64,000 nucleotides of DNA from Triatoma infestans (GCA_011037195.1 JAAEAF010014926.1:1-64000); one strand, 5' to 3'; positions 10,387 to 21,192 are shown, counted from the first letter of the stretch. Translations and numbers: made by a program. The notes: generated by a model not told the origin, from the letters alone.

Positions 10387-10549
10387 AGTACTATACGATG
10401 GCCTATTTCATTAAATGAGGCTACTGCAGATTCTTTTACCGTTTCGATGTTTTTGGTAGTAAACCAATTGTACCAATTGTCACAAAAATCGTATATCTGT
10501 GGCGGTCTATCATACCGGTTCCACACGTTGTGTGTTTTGCCGCCGATAT

Positions 10550-11209
10550 TTATGATATCGGCATGTATTGTCGTTGGGTATCGACCAATACCAGCATAAA
10601 ATTAGTCACGCCCGGAACTAATAAGTTGTTTATCACTGGCATCCCGCATATTGTGAACTCTTGAGTCATTTTTTTGTCGTCTTTGTAATTGACGTTGCTA
10701 ACCCAATTAATGGAACCGTTCCATAGCCTGCTGTCTAAAAAAGACCCTATGTATGCCATTAAACTGTCTCCGTCTTGGAACCCAGTTCGTACTGGAATGA
10801 TAGTCCATTCAGAATCAATCCTTGATGGTGGAAAATCGGGTCTTAATACAGCGGGGGTTTTGTTCTTAACGTATCTACCTACAAGGTCCCAAGTTGTAAC
10901 AACAAATTTGAAACTTGTTTGGCGCTTAACGGAATTGCTGATGTATATTTTTGTGGATTGATCATTAAATGTATCGGTCGTGGCTCTTCTGATTATTCTA
11001 TATTTAACAGGGTCCGCTTTAAATGCTTTCATCTCTAAAGACATAGCAATACAACCAGCTCGTAGTAATGCGGCTTCTTCAGAAAAGGAGTCTAAGGAGT
11101 CCTTAATGGATTTAGCTATGGATATCATGGCATTTGAATCCCGGGCAGCCCAGCCATGAACTAAATTGATGTTGAGCCCTTGACCCGCTTGATCGTTTAG
11201 TTTCGTCAT
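10550..11209 (-). pseudogene. capsid-like protein, middle segment
   Basis: A 219-residue open frame directly upstream of the fused frame and in a different phase; the two are separated by about 160 bp that still looks coding. It is soluble, with no membrane segment or known motif. It reads as an ordinary globular protein (for example FVVTTWDLVGRYV and GITNFMLVLV-like segments). I think it is part of one long frameshifted gene running from about 12,133 to 8,960. A structural protein of an integrated RNA virus is possible but not shown. Confidence 0.45.
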
Positions 11210-11233
11210 GAGGGTTAGGTATAACGGCTCATG

Positions 11234-12133
11234 TTAAGGTTCTAAACAACATTCCATTCGTCGTTGTGTCACATTTACTACTATAATCGGTAGTATATCT
11301 GTGTACACCGGGTAAAACTCATCCACCTCTTCCTCGGTTTGTGTTGGGCCAGATGGGTTAGTCGGTTCTTTTTGAGGTCCTTCCGCGGGTGGTTTTACTA
11401 CCACAAGTGGTTTCTTATTTAGTTTGACCATTTCATAGTCCGACTCATCGGCACTGGCTGTTCTACTATTAATATCTGTGGCCGTGGTCATTGACAACGT
11501 CACTCTCACTTGTGGAGTCTTTGGACCGTAACGCTCGGTCACTGGCAGGTGGTTGGTCAGTTTTTGTTAAGTGTGGCCAGTCGTCGCCCATGTAGCTGTG
11601 AACCCCAATTTTTAATTCTTTGACTATTCTCTTTGCTTTGTCGATTTCTCCAAGAGAACAGATGACTCTATTACGGTTAATCACGTTTGCGTGATCTTTA
11701 GTGATCACCCCTTCAGTATTAATATACACGTAAGATTTCGATTTTAAATTACGCATTTCAAAAGATGGCAAATCGAGTTTTTTCATCTCTTGGTTAGTCA
11801 AGTTAATTTGTATAGGCTCTTTAAATACCAATGATTTCACTATCAGTTCGGCATGTGTTTTTTTACTCTTTAGGACCGGTATCATCGATTGTCTAGAATC
11901 GGTCAATCTTATAGAGTCCGAGTGAGCCTCTTTCATCTGTAAAAGCATAACTATGTTAGATCTAGATGCAGTATTTGAGACGTAAAACCTTAAGGTATTG
12001 TCCAATAGCTGCATACTGGCTGTATCTGGTGGAATCATAATCTATATATCTACTAGCAGCTTCCAAGATCGGGTGAGAAACCAACCCTTGTACCATCTTG
12101 GCGCTGCTATCGTCTATGTCATAATATTTAGGC
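11234..12133 (-). pseudogene. capsid-like protein, N-terminal segments
   Basis: Two overlapping open frames (12,038-11,469, 189 residues; 11,542-11,234, 102 residues), with an ATG frame at about 12,133 in yet another phase. The second is acidic and proline-rich (PPAEGPQKEPTNPSGP) and looks like a linker. The first has mixed alpha/beta composition and no motif I recognise. The first about 400 bp are duplicated at 5,633-6,035. At least two frameshifts are needed to read them as one protein. Confidence 0.4.
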
Positions 12134-12206
12134 ATCACTGCAGAAATCTTTCATCTCAATGACAACCAAACAAATCCGGCGAACTAAGATGTCGAGTGAG
12201 TTCACC

Positions 12207-12970
12207 TTATTTATTTATTAACAAGATCACGTAGGAAAATCCTACTATTATTATGGTTATTAACAGCAGAACTATAAGTGCTGTTATAATCAAACGCACT
12301 CGAGAATGTTGTTCAGTCAAGTGTCGCAAAATGCTATCGTATTCCATCCCCTCAACGCTCCTATGCTCAGGGATATGTCCGTCAATGCTCACTATGCTCA
12401 GGAAAAAAAACACGAAATAATTGACTAATTGAAACAGAAGAGGCGTCAATCCCACTGAGTGAACACTAGCTAGCTTACGACTCTGTGCCTCGCTACGACA
12501 CAGGAAGGTGAATGTTGGGCAGTCTGCGCATCCAACACCTCTGCATCCATTGTCTGCAAATACAATGTCTATTTGTGTGTTGTGGTTGGTTGTTGAAATG
12601 CTGTGCGCTAACGCTGTAATTAAATTAAATTTGTTCAAAAAATTAGTAAGATACCTATTTTCTTTATAGTTATCAAAATTATAATCTCCAATTAAAACGG
12701 AGCGGTTGCTTAAATAATTAGTATTTATTGCCTTCTGAATATTTGTTTCAAACATTTTATTACTTGTTCTGGGAGATTTATAACCACAGATTATTAAGTG
12801 TTCGTTTACTTTGAACGAAACTAAATCTATATGGCTGTTAACATTATGATCATTGTACCAGTTTATATCAGTTATTGTCACAGTTGGTTTAGAAAATATG
12901 ATTAAACCTCTAGATTTGTTTAATTTTGCATCAATTCTAAACACTTCATGAAATCCAGTAATATTCAATA
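12207..12970 (-). CDS. Helentron endonuclease fused to transmembrane tail
   Basis: A 253-residue open frame. Residues 1-150 are the C-terminal part of the endonuclease/exonuclease/phosphatase domain that Helentrons carry after the helicase: LIGDYNFDNY (metal-site Asp and Asn) and TQIDIVFADN. Upstream, in frame to about 13,020, is the start of the domain (SHGDILIFTETL). From about residue 152 the sequence is unrelated. It contains a hydrophobic block (LLFQLVNYFVFFFLSIVSI) and a second membrane segment near the C-terminus. Just upstream of that segment is a possible internal start (MEYDSILRH). The nuclease lacks its usual C-terminal SDH segment, so activity is doubtful. Confidence 0.65.
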
Positions 12971-13003
12971 TTTCTCCAGGATTACTTAAAGTCTCTGTAA
13001 AGA

Positions 13004-14490
13004 TTAGAATATCTCCATGACTGTACCACTCATCACTTTCAATAATTTAATATTTATAGGTAATGAGCAAACATTTTGGTATATTATTTTTGTACCTAAA
13101 TACAATTTCAATGTATTAAATGACAGAACTAATTGCTTTTCACTTCTCAATCTTTGCATTTCAACTAAAATAGGGTCGTGACCTTTAGATGGATTAATCC
13201 CTTGGAATTTACTAATCAGATACAGTCCAGATAACTTGGTTACTCTGCTTAATGCCACATATAACATGGATCTGGTTATTCTTTTGCATTTATTATAATC
13301 TATACAAACTTCTTTATATGTTTGCCCCTGGCCTTTATGAATAGTTAGAGCTTCAGCACAAATTAATGGAAACTGAATTCTTACAACTTAGAAATCTAAT
13401 TTATTGGATTTATTTCAAATTTGCCGGCTTAAATCAATAGGAGTTAAATTTAAATCAATGTCCAAACCCTCCATGTAAGAACGCTGCAGCATTCTAGCTT
13501 TGCAACCAACATAAGGTTAAAATCTATGAAAACCTTAAAAGGTTCCTCTGAATCTGGTTTACAAGTAATTTTTTGTAATATTCCACAGGCTCCATTCACT
13601 AATCCATCTTCTACGTTAATATTACTTGTCACCATGTATTTAATACCTATTTTTAGTCTTAAGACTCATGCGGCAGTCCATTAGTTTCTGTGATCTTCTT
13701 TATTTTTATTGCACTCAAAATTCGGCATTTCGTACTCTCAGAAGTTTTCCCTACTATATATATAATCTTTTGCAACTGAGGAATATTCCTCCCCTGTATA
13801 GTTACTTATTCTGGCTTGATTGTATGCCTCTACATCTACATTTCTTGTAGATGTAAACAAGCGAATAGCGCTGTCAGGAATTTCATGGGATTGAACCTCT
13901 CGAGAATTTATTAAATTAACATCATCTGGGGTGGTCGACCCGTTGGCTATATTATTAAGAACTTTCACAAATTCCAGTTCTTCCTTTTGTCTCATAACCT
14001 GTGTTAATTCATAAAATGCAAATTCATCCCGCTATATTCATTCGGCACAAATTTGTACACAGGAGAACCCATAACTGGTGGAAGTTGGTGAAGATCACCT
14101 ACTGCTATAAGTGAGACACCGCCAAAAGGATCATGTTTGCCCATGATCTGCCTTAACTTGGTGTCCACTCGACTTAATAGCCTACTTCCGACCATAGATA
14201 TCTTATCTATTACCAACAATTTTAATCCGAACAATTTCTCTCTAATACTATTAGCTATATCGCTATTCAGTTCAGGCATGTTACCAGAAAACTGTGTGAC
14301 AGGTAATGCAAAAGCCGTGTGTAGAGTAACTCCATTTATTAGAAATGCCGCTTTACCTGCAGGCGCGCATAATAATACAACGATTCCATCTTTGTTGCTG
14401 CCTGGCAAGTTGTCAAAGTAATGTGTAATAACCTGATATAAGGCATTAATTTACTGCACTTTTGCCTACACCGCTGAACCGCTTAAAAAT
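13004..14490 (-). pseudogene. Helentron PIF1-family helicase, decayed
   Basis: Several frames on the minus strand hold helicase motifs in the right order. They are: a P-loop remnant GVGKS near 14,465; VVLLCAPAGKAAFLINGVT (Ia) near 14,385; LLVIDKISMVGSRLL (motif II, Glu of DE replaced by Lys) near 14,200; LIAVGDLHQLPPV (III) near 14,110; DGLVNGACGILQKI (V) near 13,600; and LYVALSRVTKL (VI) near 13,260. The next segment is the endonuclease, the arrangement of Helentron-type Helitrons. Frameshifts, stops and the mutated motif II make it a pseudogene. No Rep nuclease motif was found; the hAT insertion at 14,755 lies on that side. Confidence 0.8.
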
Positions 14491-14901
14491 ATTTTAAATG
14501 GCACGTTGTTGGTTTTAAAGGTATTTAGTACATGCATGACGAATTCTCTCTGTTTAACATTCAATAAATTCATCATATTAAATAAATTGTCTACAGCCAG
14601 TCACTCTTTTAGGAATAGAAAATCTGTTCAATTCTTGTTTGTTGGCTGCTCTAATGCCTCCTTGTTCTAAAATATCGACTTGATATTCTTTTATATCTTC
14701 GTTATACTTCATCTTCAGTCTCCATTCGACAGTCATTATTTTGAACAGCATCTAGAGCATGGGTGGCCAACATTTTCAGCAGGCGGGCCAAATTTTAGAG
14801 ATGAGATTTGATAGCGGGCCGCACAACAATTTTTTCTTTATTATTCAAAGCAAACAAGAAATCAGAGACATTTTCCGTGGTAGCCTGCTTCATTTTGTGG
14901 T

Positions 14902-14940
14902 CATCGACCGGTTTCGGGCGTTCGCCCATCTTCAGGATGC
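14902..14940 (-). ncRNA. hammerhead ribozyme motif, intact core
   Basis: Minus strand: stem I strand CAUC, CUGAAGA, stem II GGGCG-AA-CGCCC, GAAA, stem III ACC/GGU with no loop, GUC, stem I strand GAUG. Every invariant hammerhead base is present (CUGANGA, GAAA, UH). Stems I and II pair perfectly. Cleavage would follow the C at about 14,906. The self-complementary ACCGGU suggests action as a dimer, as described for ribozymes in Penelope-like elements. Confidence 0.7.
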
Positions 14941-15453
14941 GTTCTTCAGACAGTGTGCCAACACAGACTCGTACAGAGACTTAGTTTCACACTAACTGAG
15001 GTGTATTCTTAAATACTAAAACTCTTAAACTAGGTAAAGGGATGTGGCCAGATGGGTGGGAAACACGTGTTTGGGTTGTTAAAGGGCAAATTCTTTTCTT
15101 ACAGTGGACGCGGGGGTCTAATCTTTAAACTCTGTTGTTGGAGGGAGACTTATTTCACAATTAACTAACCAAAATATTAAGAATATACAAAAAATAAAAA
15201 ATAAAAAATAAGATACACAAAATAAATCTAAATAAAATTAAACAACGATTAAACTAACATTTTAAAATTCATTCATTCGTTTAAAACTGAACGATTTTTT
15301 TATATAATTAAGTTAAGTTTTCCAGTTCCAAAGAATTAAGAAACTCCAGTCACTCTTTCACTTTTTCACGCAGCCTCACATCTTAAATAGATTTTAAGGT
15401 TAGGTTTAGTTTTAAATCTACTATGTACATATAAGTTTACTAGTTTACATATA

Positions 15454-15485
<32 letters not shown>

Positions 15486-15953
15486 GTGAGCGTATTTGGA
15501 TGATGTATGTGAGTGATGATGTGACATGGTTTGTGGGAGCATGTCAACATGACTGGAATTTCTTATTCTTGGAACTGGAAAACTTAACTTAATTATATAA
15601 AAAATCGTTCAAGTTTTAAACGAATGAATGAATTTTAAAATGTTAGTTTAATCGTTGTTTAATTTTATTTAGATTTATTTTGTGTATCTTATTTTTTATT
15701 TTTTGTATATTCTGTAATATTTTGGTTAGTTAATTGTGAAATAAGTCTCCCTCCAACAACAGAGTTTAAAGATTAGACCCCCGCGTCCACTGTAAGAAAA
15801 GAATTTGCCCTTTAACAACCCAAACACGTGTTTTCCCACCCATCTGGCCACATCCCTTTACCTAGTTTAAGAGTTTAGTATTTAAGAATACACCTCAGTT
15901 AGTGTGAAACTAAGTCTCTGTACGAGTCTGTGTTGGCACACTGTCTGAAGAAC

Positions 15954-15995
15954 GCATCCTGAAAAGATGGGCGAACGCCCGAAACGGTCGATGAC
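15954..15995 (+). ncRNA. hammerhead motif in right arm, degenerate
   Basis: Inverted copy of the motif at 14,902-14,940. Stem II (GGGCG-AA-CGCCC), GAAA and GGUC-GAUG are kept. One extra A interrupts CUGAAGA and one C of stem III is lost, so it should be inactive. Confidence 0.55.
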
Positions 15996-16202
15996 CACAA
16001 AATGAAGCAGGCTACCACGGAAAATGTCTCTGATGCTTTCCAGCCTGCGGAACCACCACCCAACAAACAAAAATAACTGTTTTTTAAAGAAGATATAACA
16101 AAAATGAGAATCAAACATATTTATTAGATTACAGTTACATACAAAACATAATAGTTATAAAAAATAAACAAAATATAATAAATTTTAGTGAAACATCTGA
16201 TT

Positions 16203-16679
16203 TTATTTCTCAGAACTAAGTGCATCGATGTTGGTATCGATTGTTGTTGTTGCTACCCGCAAACAGTTTTTCAAATGCTCATCAGTGATTCGTGTTCTCA
16301 TTCTAGATTTAATATGCTTCATTCGACTAAAAAGCTGTTCACACCTGTAAGTGTTTCCAAATAGCGATATCATCGACAAACTATGTTTGTAAAATGCAGG
16401 ATATTTCTCCTTGTCCAAATATGTTTTATGAAACTCTTCCATACCAACCTGATTAATTTTCTCCTTTAACTGGATATCACAGCACATTTCACAATGTTCC
16501 ATTTGTAAAATTCCTGGCAATAAATTAACGTCTACGGAGAATGGTGTTGCAAATGCAGCAAAAAGCACACGATGCTTTTTAAAATCTTGAAATCGGTTTT
16601 CAAATTCCAAGTTCAAGTCGGATATTAACGAAGCGTATTTATCCGCCGCCATTTGTGTGACGTCTGGCTGCAACGACAA
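16203..16679 (-). pseudogene. hAT transposase, C-terminal part with dimerisation domain
   Basis: A 158-residue frame. It contains the hAT C-terminal dimerisation region, YKHSLSMISLFGNTYRCEQL, then FSRMKHIKSRMRTRITDEHL and LRVATT. This signature is typical of the GTF2IRD2/ZBED5/FAM200 group of hAT transposases. It is separated from the catalytic part by a foldback insertion at about 16,716-16,850. Confidence 0.85.
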
Positions 16680-16699
16680 TGTAGGAAAGTGAGTAAAGA

Positions 16700-16863
16700 T
16701 TTTTGTCCTTCAGAGGCATTTTCCGTGGTAGCCTGCTTCATTTTGTGGTCATCACAAAATGACCACAGATGACCACAAAATGAAGCAGGCTACCACGGAA
16801 AATGTCTCTGATGCTTTCCAGCTCTGCGGAACCAACCACCACAACAAATTTTTGTCCTTAACT
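16700..16863. mobile_element. short foldback element inside hAT transposase
   Basis: TTTTCCGTGGTAGCCTGCTT and its inverse flank a centre of GTGGTCAT repeats. It is a small derivative of the 14.9-16.0 kb foldback with the hammerhead core deleted. ATTTTTGTCCTT occurs on both sides (about 16,700 and 16,852) as a likely target duplication, so it inserted into the hAT coding sequence. Confidence 0.8.
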
Positions 16864-17753
16864 GTTGTTCCCAAAGTCCAAGTTTCATTTGGAATGCGGA
16901 AATAAGATCATACATGTTATTAATTAGTAGATCTTTCCCTTGTAGACGAGTATTAACCACATCTAGATGGCTAACTATATCGACCAGAAATGCAAAGTCG
17001 CTAACCCATTCCTTGTCTTCAAATTCTGGAATACTTTTTGACTTGCTTGCAAAGAATGATTGTATTTCTTCCTTCAAATCAAACACTCTTTTCAACATTT
17101 TGGCACGGCTCAGCCATCTTACTTCTGCATAAAATGTAACGTCATTATACTGTAAATCCAAAGACTTGAGAAACTCTTGGAACTGACCGGTGATTCAACC
17201 ATTTCGACTTAATAAAGTTCACTGTTTTGATGACCACCTTCATGACATGATCCATTTTAAGGGACCTTGCACATAAATTCTCCTGATGAATAATGCATTG
17301 AAAATTTAGCATCGAAGTATTACCAACTTTGCAGGCCTCATTTTCGATCAATTTTACTAAACCTTCATGTTTTCCAACCATTGCTGGAGCACCATCTGTT
17401 GTTAAGCCCGATAGATTGTCGAGTTTTAACGAAAAGCGATTCAGTGTCGATGTAACAGCTTCTAAGAAATCTCGTGAGCAGTTAGTGTCCTTAAGCGGAT
17501 ACAGTGCCGCTAATTCTTCTGTTATGTTGAAATGGACATCAACAACCCTGATAAAAATCGCCACTTGGGCGGTATCTGTTAAATCTGTGCTTTCATCTAA
17601 TGCTAGAGCATAAAATATGAACTTGGATGCTCGATTTTTCAAATTGTATTCAATATGTTTTCCAATGTCGTCGACACGCCTAGTTAATAGTTTGACGAGA
17701 CAGTATTTTTGAGAAATCCGTTTTCTTTTCTGGGCACAGAATTTCAACGACAC
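16855..17753 (-). pseudogene. hAT transposase, catalytic part, frameshifted
   Basis: Frames 17,753-17,145 and 17,161-16,855 overlap in different phases. The first has FYALALDESTDLTDTAQVAI (catalytic Asp block), LSGLTTDGAPAMVGKHEGLV and CIIHQENLCARSLKMDHVM. The second has DVTFYAEVRWLSRAKMLKRV. These are hallmark sequences of the GTF2IRD2/ZBED5-like hAT family. The frame is broken at about 17,150 and again by the foldback. Confidence 0.9.
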
Positions 17754-17866
17754 TCTCCAAACATTCCTTAACTATTTCACCATCAGAATATGGCTTCGAT
17801 TTTTTTGCTAGTATCATGGCCACTGCATAACTAGCTTTTACATAGCATGCAGACTCTTGAGCCGCT

Positions 17867-18121
17867 TTAGTAAATATCTGACGTTTTGCAGAAAGTTTTC
17901 TTTTTAATACATTTACTTGGTCTAGTCGAAATTGCCCTTTCGTAATGCCGTTTAATGTTATACTCTTTTAAAACAGAAACAGAACTATTGCATATCAAGC
18001 ATATTGGCTTTGTTTTAAATTCCACGAAAAAATAGTTTATAGTCCATTTGTCTTGAAAATTTCTGAGTTCTTCTGTGACTCTTCTCTTCGTTAGTCCAAC
18101 GTCTTTACTACTTGACGCCAT
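17867..18121 (-). pseudogene. hAT transposase N-terminus with BED-type zinc finger
   Basis: An 84-residue frame beginning MASSSKDVGLTKRRV, which looks like the true start. CLICNSSVSVLKEYNIKRHY is a BED-type finger (C-x2-C ... H-x3/4-H), the DNA-binding module of hAT transposases. The frame is lost before it reaches the catalytic part at 17,753. Confidence 0.8.
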
Positions 18122-18196
18122 TATGGGTCTTCGTTTTTAACTAAAAAAATCAGTAAAATGACATCAGTATTAAATCCAATAATCTTGTTCCCTTTA

Positions 18197-18673
18197 TTAG
18201 AGCAATGGACTTAATTTTGCTGCCAATACGCCGTATTGATAAGTTCCGAAAAATTCGTGCAATACGTTTTCTAAATTGTTTTTCAAGATTCCATGTAAAT
18301 TAAAATTAGTTGTAATAGCATAACAAGTTATTCTTTTTCCGTCAATAATTATGTTGTCTAATGAAACCTCATCAACACATAAATAGGGTGGGTTTGGTGC
18401 TAAACTAGCAAGAGTAACTATTGATTTCATGTGCAAATCATTTCCGGAAATTCAAACTTTGTCTATTACTTCATTATTCCAGGATTCGATACTAACAATA
18501 GTCGATGTACAGAGTGCCATTAGCTCATTACTTGTGCACTGAGTGTTTTTTAGGTTTCCAAATTTATCATTATTCTGACTAAATGAGCCCGACATTATTT
18601 TACTCGGCACCCGCTTATTAATACCGGTTGTAATGTTCAATATTTTTCGGAATTTTTGTTTTCTTCCAACCAT
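18197..18673 (-). pseudogene. unrecognised protein, about 158 codons with one internal stop
   Basis: Two frames (18,673-18,452 and 18,436-18,197) are in the same phase and separated only by a TGA at about 18,452 and a few codons, so they were one protein. It begins MVGRKQKFRKIL. It contains YLCVDEVSLDNIIIDGKRIT and ends soon after LAAKLSPL. I do not recognise it. It lies directly beyond the hAT, on the strand of the Helentron, so it might be Helentron-derived, but there is no motif to prove that. Confidence 0.4.
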
Positions 18674-19162
18674 TTTTTATTTTCCTTATTTTTCCTTAAA
18701 AAGTAATAATAATTAAATAATTTAAAACGTAAATCATAAATAGAATAATGAAATTAAAAAAAAAGAAAAAAAAATGCTATAAGTTTAATACTCACAGATT
18801 TGATGTTAAAGTTAGTTGATCACTATTAACATGAAATTAATAATCTAAAAAAACTTCTACACTGTAAGACTAGGGATAGCAGGGGAATAACACAATTGAT
18901 TAACCAAAAGAAACAACCTTGTTTATTGACCAATAAGGATAAAAATAAGATAAAACATACAATGAAAGGAAAAATCGTTATTCGCCTCGCTCTCCAAGCG
19001 GGATGCCTGTCCGTCCAGCTGTTTCCAGTGCGTCCTGGTCACCTTCCGGTCTAGTGCGTCCAATGTAGCAAAAGGGCTCGTAGCAGTCAGTCTACCATGC
19101 AACCTCGCCCTGGCTCTGGGCAGAACTCACTTACTGCTCGTTAGCAGAATTATAATTATTAC
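18674..19162. other. spacer and possible LTR fragment
   Basis: AT-rich at first. From about 18,864 it starts TGTAAGACTAGGG, has TTTATTGACC (an inverted polyadenylation-like signal) and then a GC-richer tail. In position it is what a decayed LTR 3' of the gag remnant would look like. No second copy is visible, so this is tentative. Confidence 0.3.
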
Positions 19163-19164
19163 TA

Positions 19165-21192
19165 TAGTAGGATCTCGGTAATCCGGCACTATATCGGGAT
19201 TCGTAGTGTCGGATTACCGAAAATGCCGGTAGACTTATAAAGTAGACAAAACAGCATCAAAATACATTCTGTATTGCATTTTAATATTATGTAATTATGT
19301 AGTACAGTACATTACGTATGAAATACAGTATTGTTAGGTAAATTTAAATTACATTTGTTTAAAAAAGTGTTGAATGTTCTTTTGTTTTTTGAATTGAAAG
19401 AAGTTTTTGAACACCTTCTCCTGAAGTCTCTTTAAAGTTAAAATATCACTGGGTGAAACGCCGTTTTCCTCCGACCAAGTAATCGCCGTTGCGAAAGCAC
19501 TCAATGCCTTATCGGTGTTGACAGTACGTGGTGTGTCGCCTGTCCGGCTCGAAACAGCGGCGCTGGCACCAGGTCCCCCCTCCCTTGGTTCGTCATCGTC
19601 ACTCTTGTCAATATCGCCCTCCATAACATCAGCCACGATCTCATCATCTGACAGTGCTCCTCATTGTCACCGGCTAGCCAGATCTTAACGTCGTCGGTCG
19701 ATAATTCATTTGGATCATCTACAAGCTGCTCAATGACTGCTGCTCGTAAGTCATTTAGCTCGGAGTCGTTGTCACTCTTTATTTTGCCATCATTTTCATT
19801 TTTATTTTTATAGGCCTGTATTAAGGTTAACGATGGCCAAAGTTTCTCCCAAGAGCACACAAGAGCTATATACAACGTCTTTCACATTTATGTTTTTCAG
19901 CGCTTGAATGACACTTATATCCTCCTGTGATAGAACACTGTACAAAAGGGTTTTTTTGTAATTTGTTTTTATCGTTTGGATCACATTTTGGTCCATCGGT
20001 TGTAGCAAAGGGGTCACATTAGGGGGCAAAAAAAATGCACAAATTTGACCATCATCTGATTTTAGATCTTCTTCGCTGGGATATCCAGGACAGTTATCGA
20101 GAACGAGTATAGCTTTTTGGGGCAGATTCTGTTTTTCAAAAATTGTTTAACTGATGGAACAAAGTCCCCCTGGAACCATTCCGCGAACTGTGCTTTGTTC
20201 ATCCATCCTTTGGTTTGATTTGTGTAAGAAACAGGCAAAGATTTTACATTTTTAAATGCCCGTGGGTGCTTTGATTTGCCAATGACTAGCATTTTCAGTT
20301 TGTGAGTGCCACTAGCATTGGAGCAGGGCATAAATGTTAATCTGTCCTTAGACATTTTGCGGCCAGGAGCACTAGATTCGTCCCTATGAACAAACGTATT
20401 TTTAGGCAAAAGGCGCCAGAACAAGCCATTTTCATCCGCATTATAGACCTGATCAGGTCCCAGGCCCATTTCCTCAACAGTTCTCTTAAATCTCTCAATA
20501 CAAGGGGCAACAGAATCAACATCACATGACAGCTTCTCGCCCGTTATAGTAAGCAGCCTAATACCAAATCGCCGTTTAAATTTGCCTTGCCAACCAACGC
20601 TGGCACGAAAGTCACCCTTGTTCATAATTTTGCAATAAAAAGACTTAGCTTTTTCCATAATTATATCACCTGAAATCGGCGTGTTCCTTGTTCTTTCTTG
20701 CCCAAACCAAGCGTACAGTGCAGCTTCCACTTGGGGAAACTCGCCAGACTTCAAGGTTTTTCTTCCACTAGATGAGGGTGTGTCCTTACTTTCAAAAAAT
20801 GACTCGATTTGATCACGTTTCTGTTTAATGTCGTGAATTGTTGCTCGTCCAATAGTGTACTCTTTCGCCAAATGTGTTAGTTTCTCACCTTTATCTAAAC
20901 GCTTCAGAATGTCGTATTTTTTATCTAAAGTTAGTGTTACGTGTTTGCGTTTTTCCGCCATCACACAGCACTGTACACTAGATACTAAACTTAAAACAAC
21001 GTAATAGTGCAACTAAAACAGATAAACACGCACACCTGACATCAGACAACAGTACACTGGCGGTTTATTTGTTGTAGCGCACCCTACAAACGCGCCAAAA
21101 CACGAAAACAGCTGGCCCGCCGTCCCTGGGCAGACTGCCGGATTACTGGACGGGCCGGAGTGGCGCACGGCCGGATTACAGAGACTGCACTG
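19165..21192 (-). mobile_element. Tigger-type (pogo) DNA transposon, complete, 2,028 bp
   Basis: The ends are imperfect 23-bp inverted repeats: TAGTAGGATCTCGGTAATCC on the left against the inverse of GGATTACAGAGACTGCACTG on the right, flanked by TA on both sides (19,163-19,164 and 21,193-21,194). Removing the element and one TA lets the gag-like frame at 21,553 run on to a stop, which confirms the boundaries. The transposase inside is frameshifted. Confidence 0.9.
19349..20961 (-). pseudogene. Tigger transposase (CENP-B-like), frameshifted
   Basis: The likely start is the ATG at 20,961 (MAEKRKHVTLTLDKKYDIL). An N-terminal CENP-B HTH is followed by a second HTH (VEAALYAWFGQERTRNTPIS). The DDE domain has VYNADENGLFWRLLP and PGRKMSKDRLTFMPCSNASG, then a frame change near 20,110, where the second catalytic Asp (LDNCPGYP) is read in the next phase. 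PPNVTPLLQPMDQNVI follows at about 20,029. The acidic C-terminal tail spans two more frames (19,875-19,349). At least two frameshifts inactivate it. Confidence 0.9.

Larger units (their letters stand above)
14866..16065. mobile_element. long foldback element with 0.55-kb arms carrying hammerhead motifs
   Basis: About 14,866-15,440 is repeated in inverted orientation at about 15,550-16,040 at roughly 97%, around a short centre with an A run at about 15,462-15,484. Outer arms read GAGACATTTTCCGTGGTAGC, then GCCTGCTTCATTTTGTGGTC, then the hammerhead block. It sits between the hAT transposase stop and the hAT left end. No protein is encoded. Related short copies lie at 16,716-16,850 and 54,046-54,262. 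Confidence 0.85.
14750..18190 (-). mobile_element. hAT transposon (GTF2IRD2/ZBED5-like), with nested foldback insertions
   Basis: The left end has the hAT-type terminal sequence CATGGGTGGCCAACATTTTC followed by GCGGGCC blocks at about 14,756-14,825. The transposase lies at 16,203-18,121 on the minus strand. The right end is poorly preserved; AATCTTGTTCCC near 18,180 weakly resembles the inverted left end. TAGAGC occurs at both edges (about 14,753 and 18,200) and may be the rest of an 8-bp target duplication. Foldback elements occupy about 14,866-16,060 and 16,716-16,850. Confidence 0.65.

Noticed and set aside
14866..16065. CRISPR-like or palindromic phage structure
   Set aside because: One pair of long inverted arms, not regular spaced repeats, in eukaryotic TE-rich DNA.
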